The notes under the pieces are model-generated. The model did no database searches. It saw nothing but the letters and a program-made list of their open reading frames with translations, and was not told where the DNA came from. Below, one piece after another: positions 37,123 through 38,342 of a stretch of 38,342 bases of DNA. The first letter of the stretch is position 1. Every line of letters starts with the position of its first letter. The position numbers were made by a program, and so were the translations under genes. The stretch covers positions 1 to 38,342 of the forward strand of contig CAMNFE010000005.1 of the NCBI GenBank assembly GCA_946537195.1. The letters run 5' to 3'. Source of the DNA: an uncultured Candidatus Saccharibacteria bacterium (GTDB taxonomy: Bacteria > Patescibacteriota > Saccharimonadia > Saccharimonadales > Saccharimonadaceae).

Positions 37123-38145
37123 ATGAAAGTATTCTTAGGCATGTCCGGTGGGGTTGATTCCGCAGTGTCGGCCTATCTTTTGCGCGAACAAGGATATGAA
37201 GTTGTTGGCGTCTATATGAAAAACTGGAGCAAGAACCTGCCTGGCATGAAGTGTCCTTGGGCGGAAGATCTTGCTGACGCAAAGCGGGTTGCGGTTAAAC
37301 TTGGTATAGATTTTCGGGTTTTTGATTTTGAGGCCGAATACAAACAAAAAGTGGTTGATTATATGCTCGAGGAGTACAAGAAGGGCAATACTCCTAATCC
37401 TGATATTATGTGCAATCAAGAGATTAAGTTTAAATTGTTTGCCGAAACAGCTTTCGAGCAGGGCGCAGACATGATAGCGACTGGTCATTACGCTCGTACA
37501 GAAGGCTCTACTCTTTTGAAGGCTAAAGATGAAAACAAGGACCAGACTTATTTTCTTTATCGTATCTCTGAAGATGCTATTTCTAAAACTATATTTCCTG
37601 TTGGTGACATGCTAAAACCAGAGGTTAAGGCTCTGGCTGAAAAAATCGGCCTTTCGGTTGCACATAAGGCGGAATCCATGGGTGTATGTTTTGTCGGCGA
37701 AGCTAATATGAAAGATTTTCTCGCTGAATTTATCGAAACTAAACCGGGGAAGATTATTGAGCTAGAAACAGGTAAGGAGTTGGGCGTGCATGACGGTGCA
37801 ATTTTTTACACGCTCGGCCAACGCCATGGGCTCAATATTAAAGAAGGTCTGCCATATTATGTTGTCAAAAAAGATATGAATCAAAATGTTATTTATGCCT
37901 CACGGAATCTTAATTCTCTCAAACTGTGGACTAAAGAAGTCAAACTTAAAGATGTGATTTTGCGCCACGGCGATGACGGGCGTCATATTCAAGCCCGTAT
38001 TCGACATCGTGCGCCTCTTGTTGACGCCGACTACAAAGACGGTAAAATTTTCTTTGCCGAGGAGCAAAAATCGCTTACCCCAGGTCAGTCAGTGGTCTTT
38101 TATCGTGACAATATCTGTCTTGGTGGGGGCATTATTGAGGCATAA
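37123..38145 (+). CDS. mnmA: tRNA 2-thiouridine(34) synthase MnmA
   Basis: 'GMSGGVDSAVSAYLL' PP-loop, 'NPDIMCNQEIKF', 'GHYAR', 'DQTYFLY', 'MGVCFVG', 'YTLGQRHGL'. Confidence 0.95.
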   Translation: MKVFLGMSGGVDSAVSAYLLREQGYEVVGVYMKNWSKNLPGMKCPWAEDLADAKRVAVKLGIDFRVFDFEAEYKQKVVDYMLEEYKKGNTPNPDIMCNQEIKFKLFAETAFEQGADMIATGHYARTEGSTLLKAKDENKDQTYFLYRISEDAISKTIFPVGDMLKPEVKALAEKIGLSVAHKAESMGVCFVGEANMKDFLAEFIETKPGKIIELETGKELGVHDGAIFYTLGQRHGLNIKEGLPYYVVKKDMNQNVIYASRNLNSLKLWTKEVKLKDVILRHGDDGRHIQARIRHRAPLVDADYKDGKIFFAEEQKSLTPGQSVVFYRDNICLGGGIIEA

Positions 38146-38174
38146 TAAAACCACCCGCGAGGGTGGTTTTAAAA
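38146..38174 (+). terminator. Terminator after mnmA (possibly bidirectional)
   Basis: aaaaccaccc-gcga-gggtggtttt. Confidence 0.8.
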
Positions 38175-38183
38175 ATTAAGTTA

Positions 38184-38342
38184 CTAGTTGCTCGGCGTTG
38201 GCTCACCGGTGTAGCTATCATCCACGTCACCGTTTTTGCCTGAAAAATCAGGATTATCGACGGATACATCAACCGGTGGATCAGCGGGTGCATAGCCGTG
38301 CCCTTCCACAGTTGCTTCTCCAGCACTATTCTTGCTTAGCCA
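38184..38342 (-). CDS. C-terminal end of a CDS running off the window (low-complexity Asp/Pro-rich tail, possibly cell-envelope)
   Basis: Minus-strand frame open to the window edge: WLSKNSAGEATVEGHGYAPADPPVDVSVDNPDFSGKNGDVDDSYTGEPTPSN*; not in the ORF track because its start is outside. Confidence 0.55.
   Translation of the reverse strand, partial: WLSKNSAGEATVEGHGYAPADPPVDVSVDNPDFSGKNGDVDDSYTGEPTPSN

Noticed and set aside
1-38342. CRISPR arrays, tRNAs, transposons, phage modules
   Set aside because: No regularly spaced repeats, tRNA T-loop/cloverleaf patterns, transposase or phage structural genes were recognised.

Overview
The window looks like a compact chromosomal segment from a small-genome bacterium. 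I infer a Candidate Phyla Radiation organism, probably Saccharibacteria-like; no marker phylogeny could be run. It starts in the 3' part of a 5S rRNA. Recognisable genes include an ABC exporter, two divergent P-type ATPases of different subfamilies, DUF2726 and DUF2130 proteins, nusA, an RNase J-type nuclease, truB, prfB-ftsE-ftsX, a coiled-coil/CHAP hydrolase, an S41 protease, a TatD nuclease, an MFS-like permease, a cysteine desulfurase, a MoxR-DUF58-VWA-VWA-TPR operon led by a degenerate phosphoribosyltransferase-like gene, an acyltransferase-3 and mnmA. No CRISPR, tRNA or transposon was found. The best candidate for something undescribed lies at 10.15-12.2 kb. Three unrelated-looking small membrane proteins, each beginning MRKT, are preceded on the minus strand by a shared 130-170 nt structured leader. 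It contains an ATTCGAG...CTCGAAT hairpin with an invariant AGGGGA loop, a terminator-like bulged hairpin with compensatory changes in two of the three copies, and a GUUUUUCUC tract complementary to the AUGAGAAAAAC start region that encloses the Shine-Dalgarno. This looks like a riboswitch- or attenuator-like cassette. Other signals are a 5'-terminal structured leader on the RNase J gene, an attenuator-like hairpin on nusA, overlapping divergent promoters, and many genes with a -10 box 6-7 nt from the start codon (putatively leaderless).
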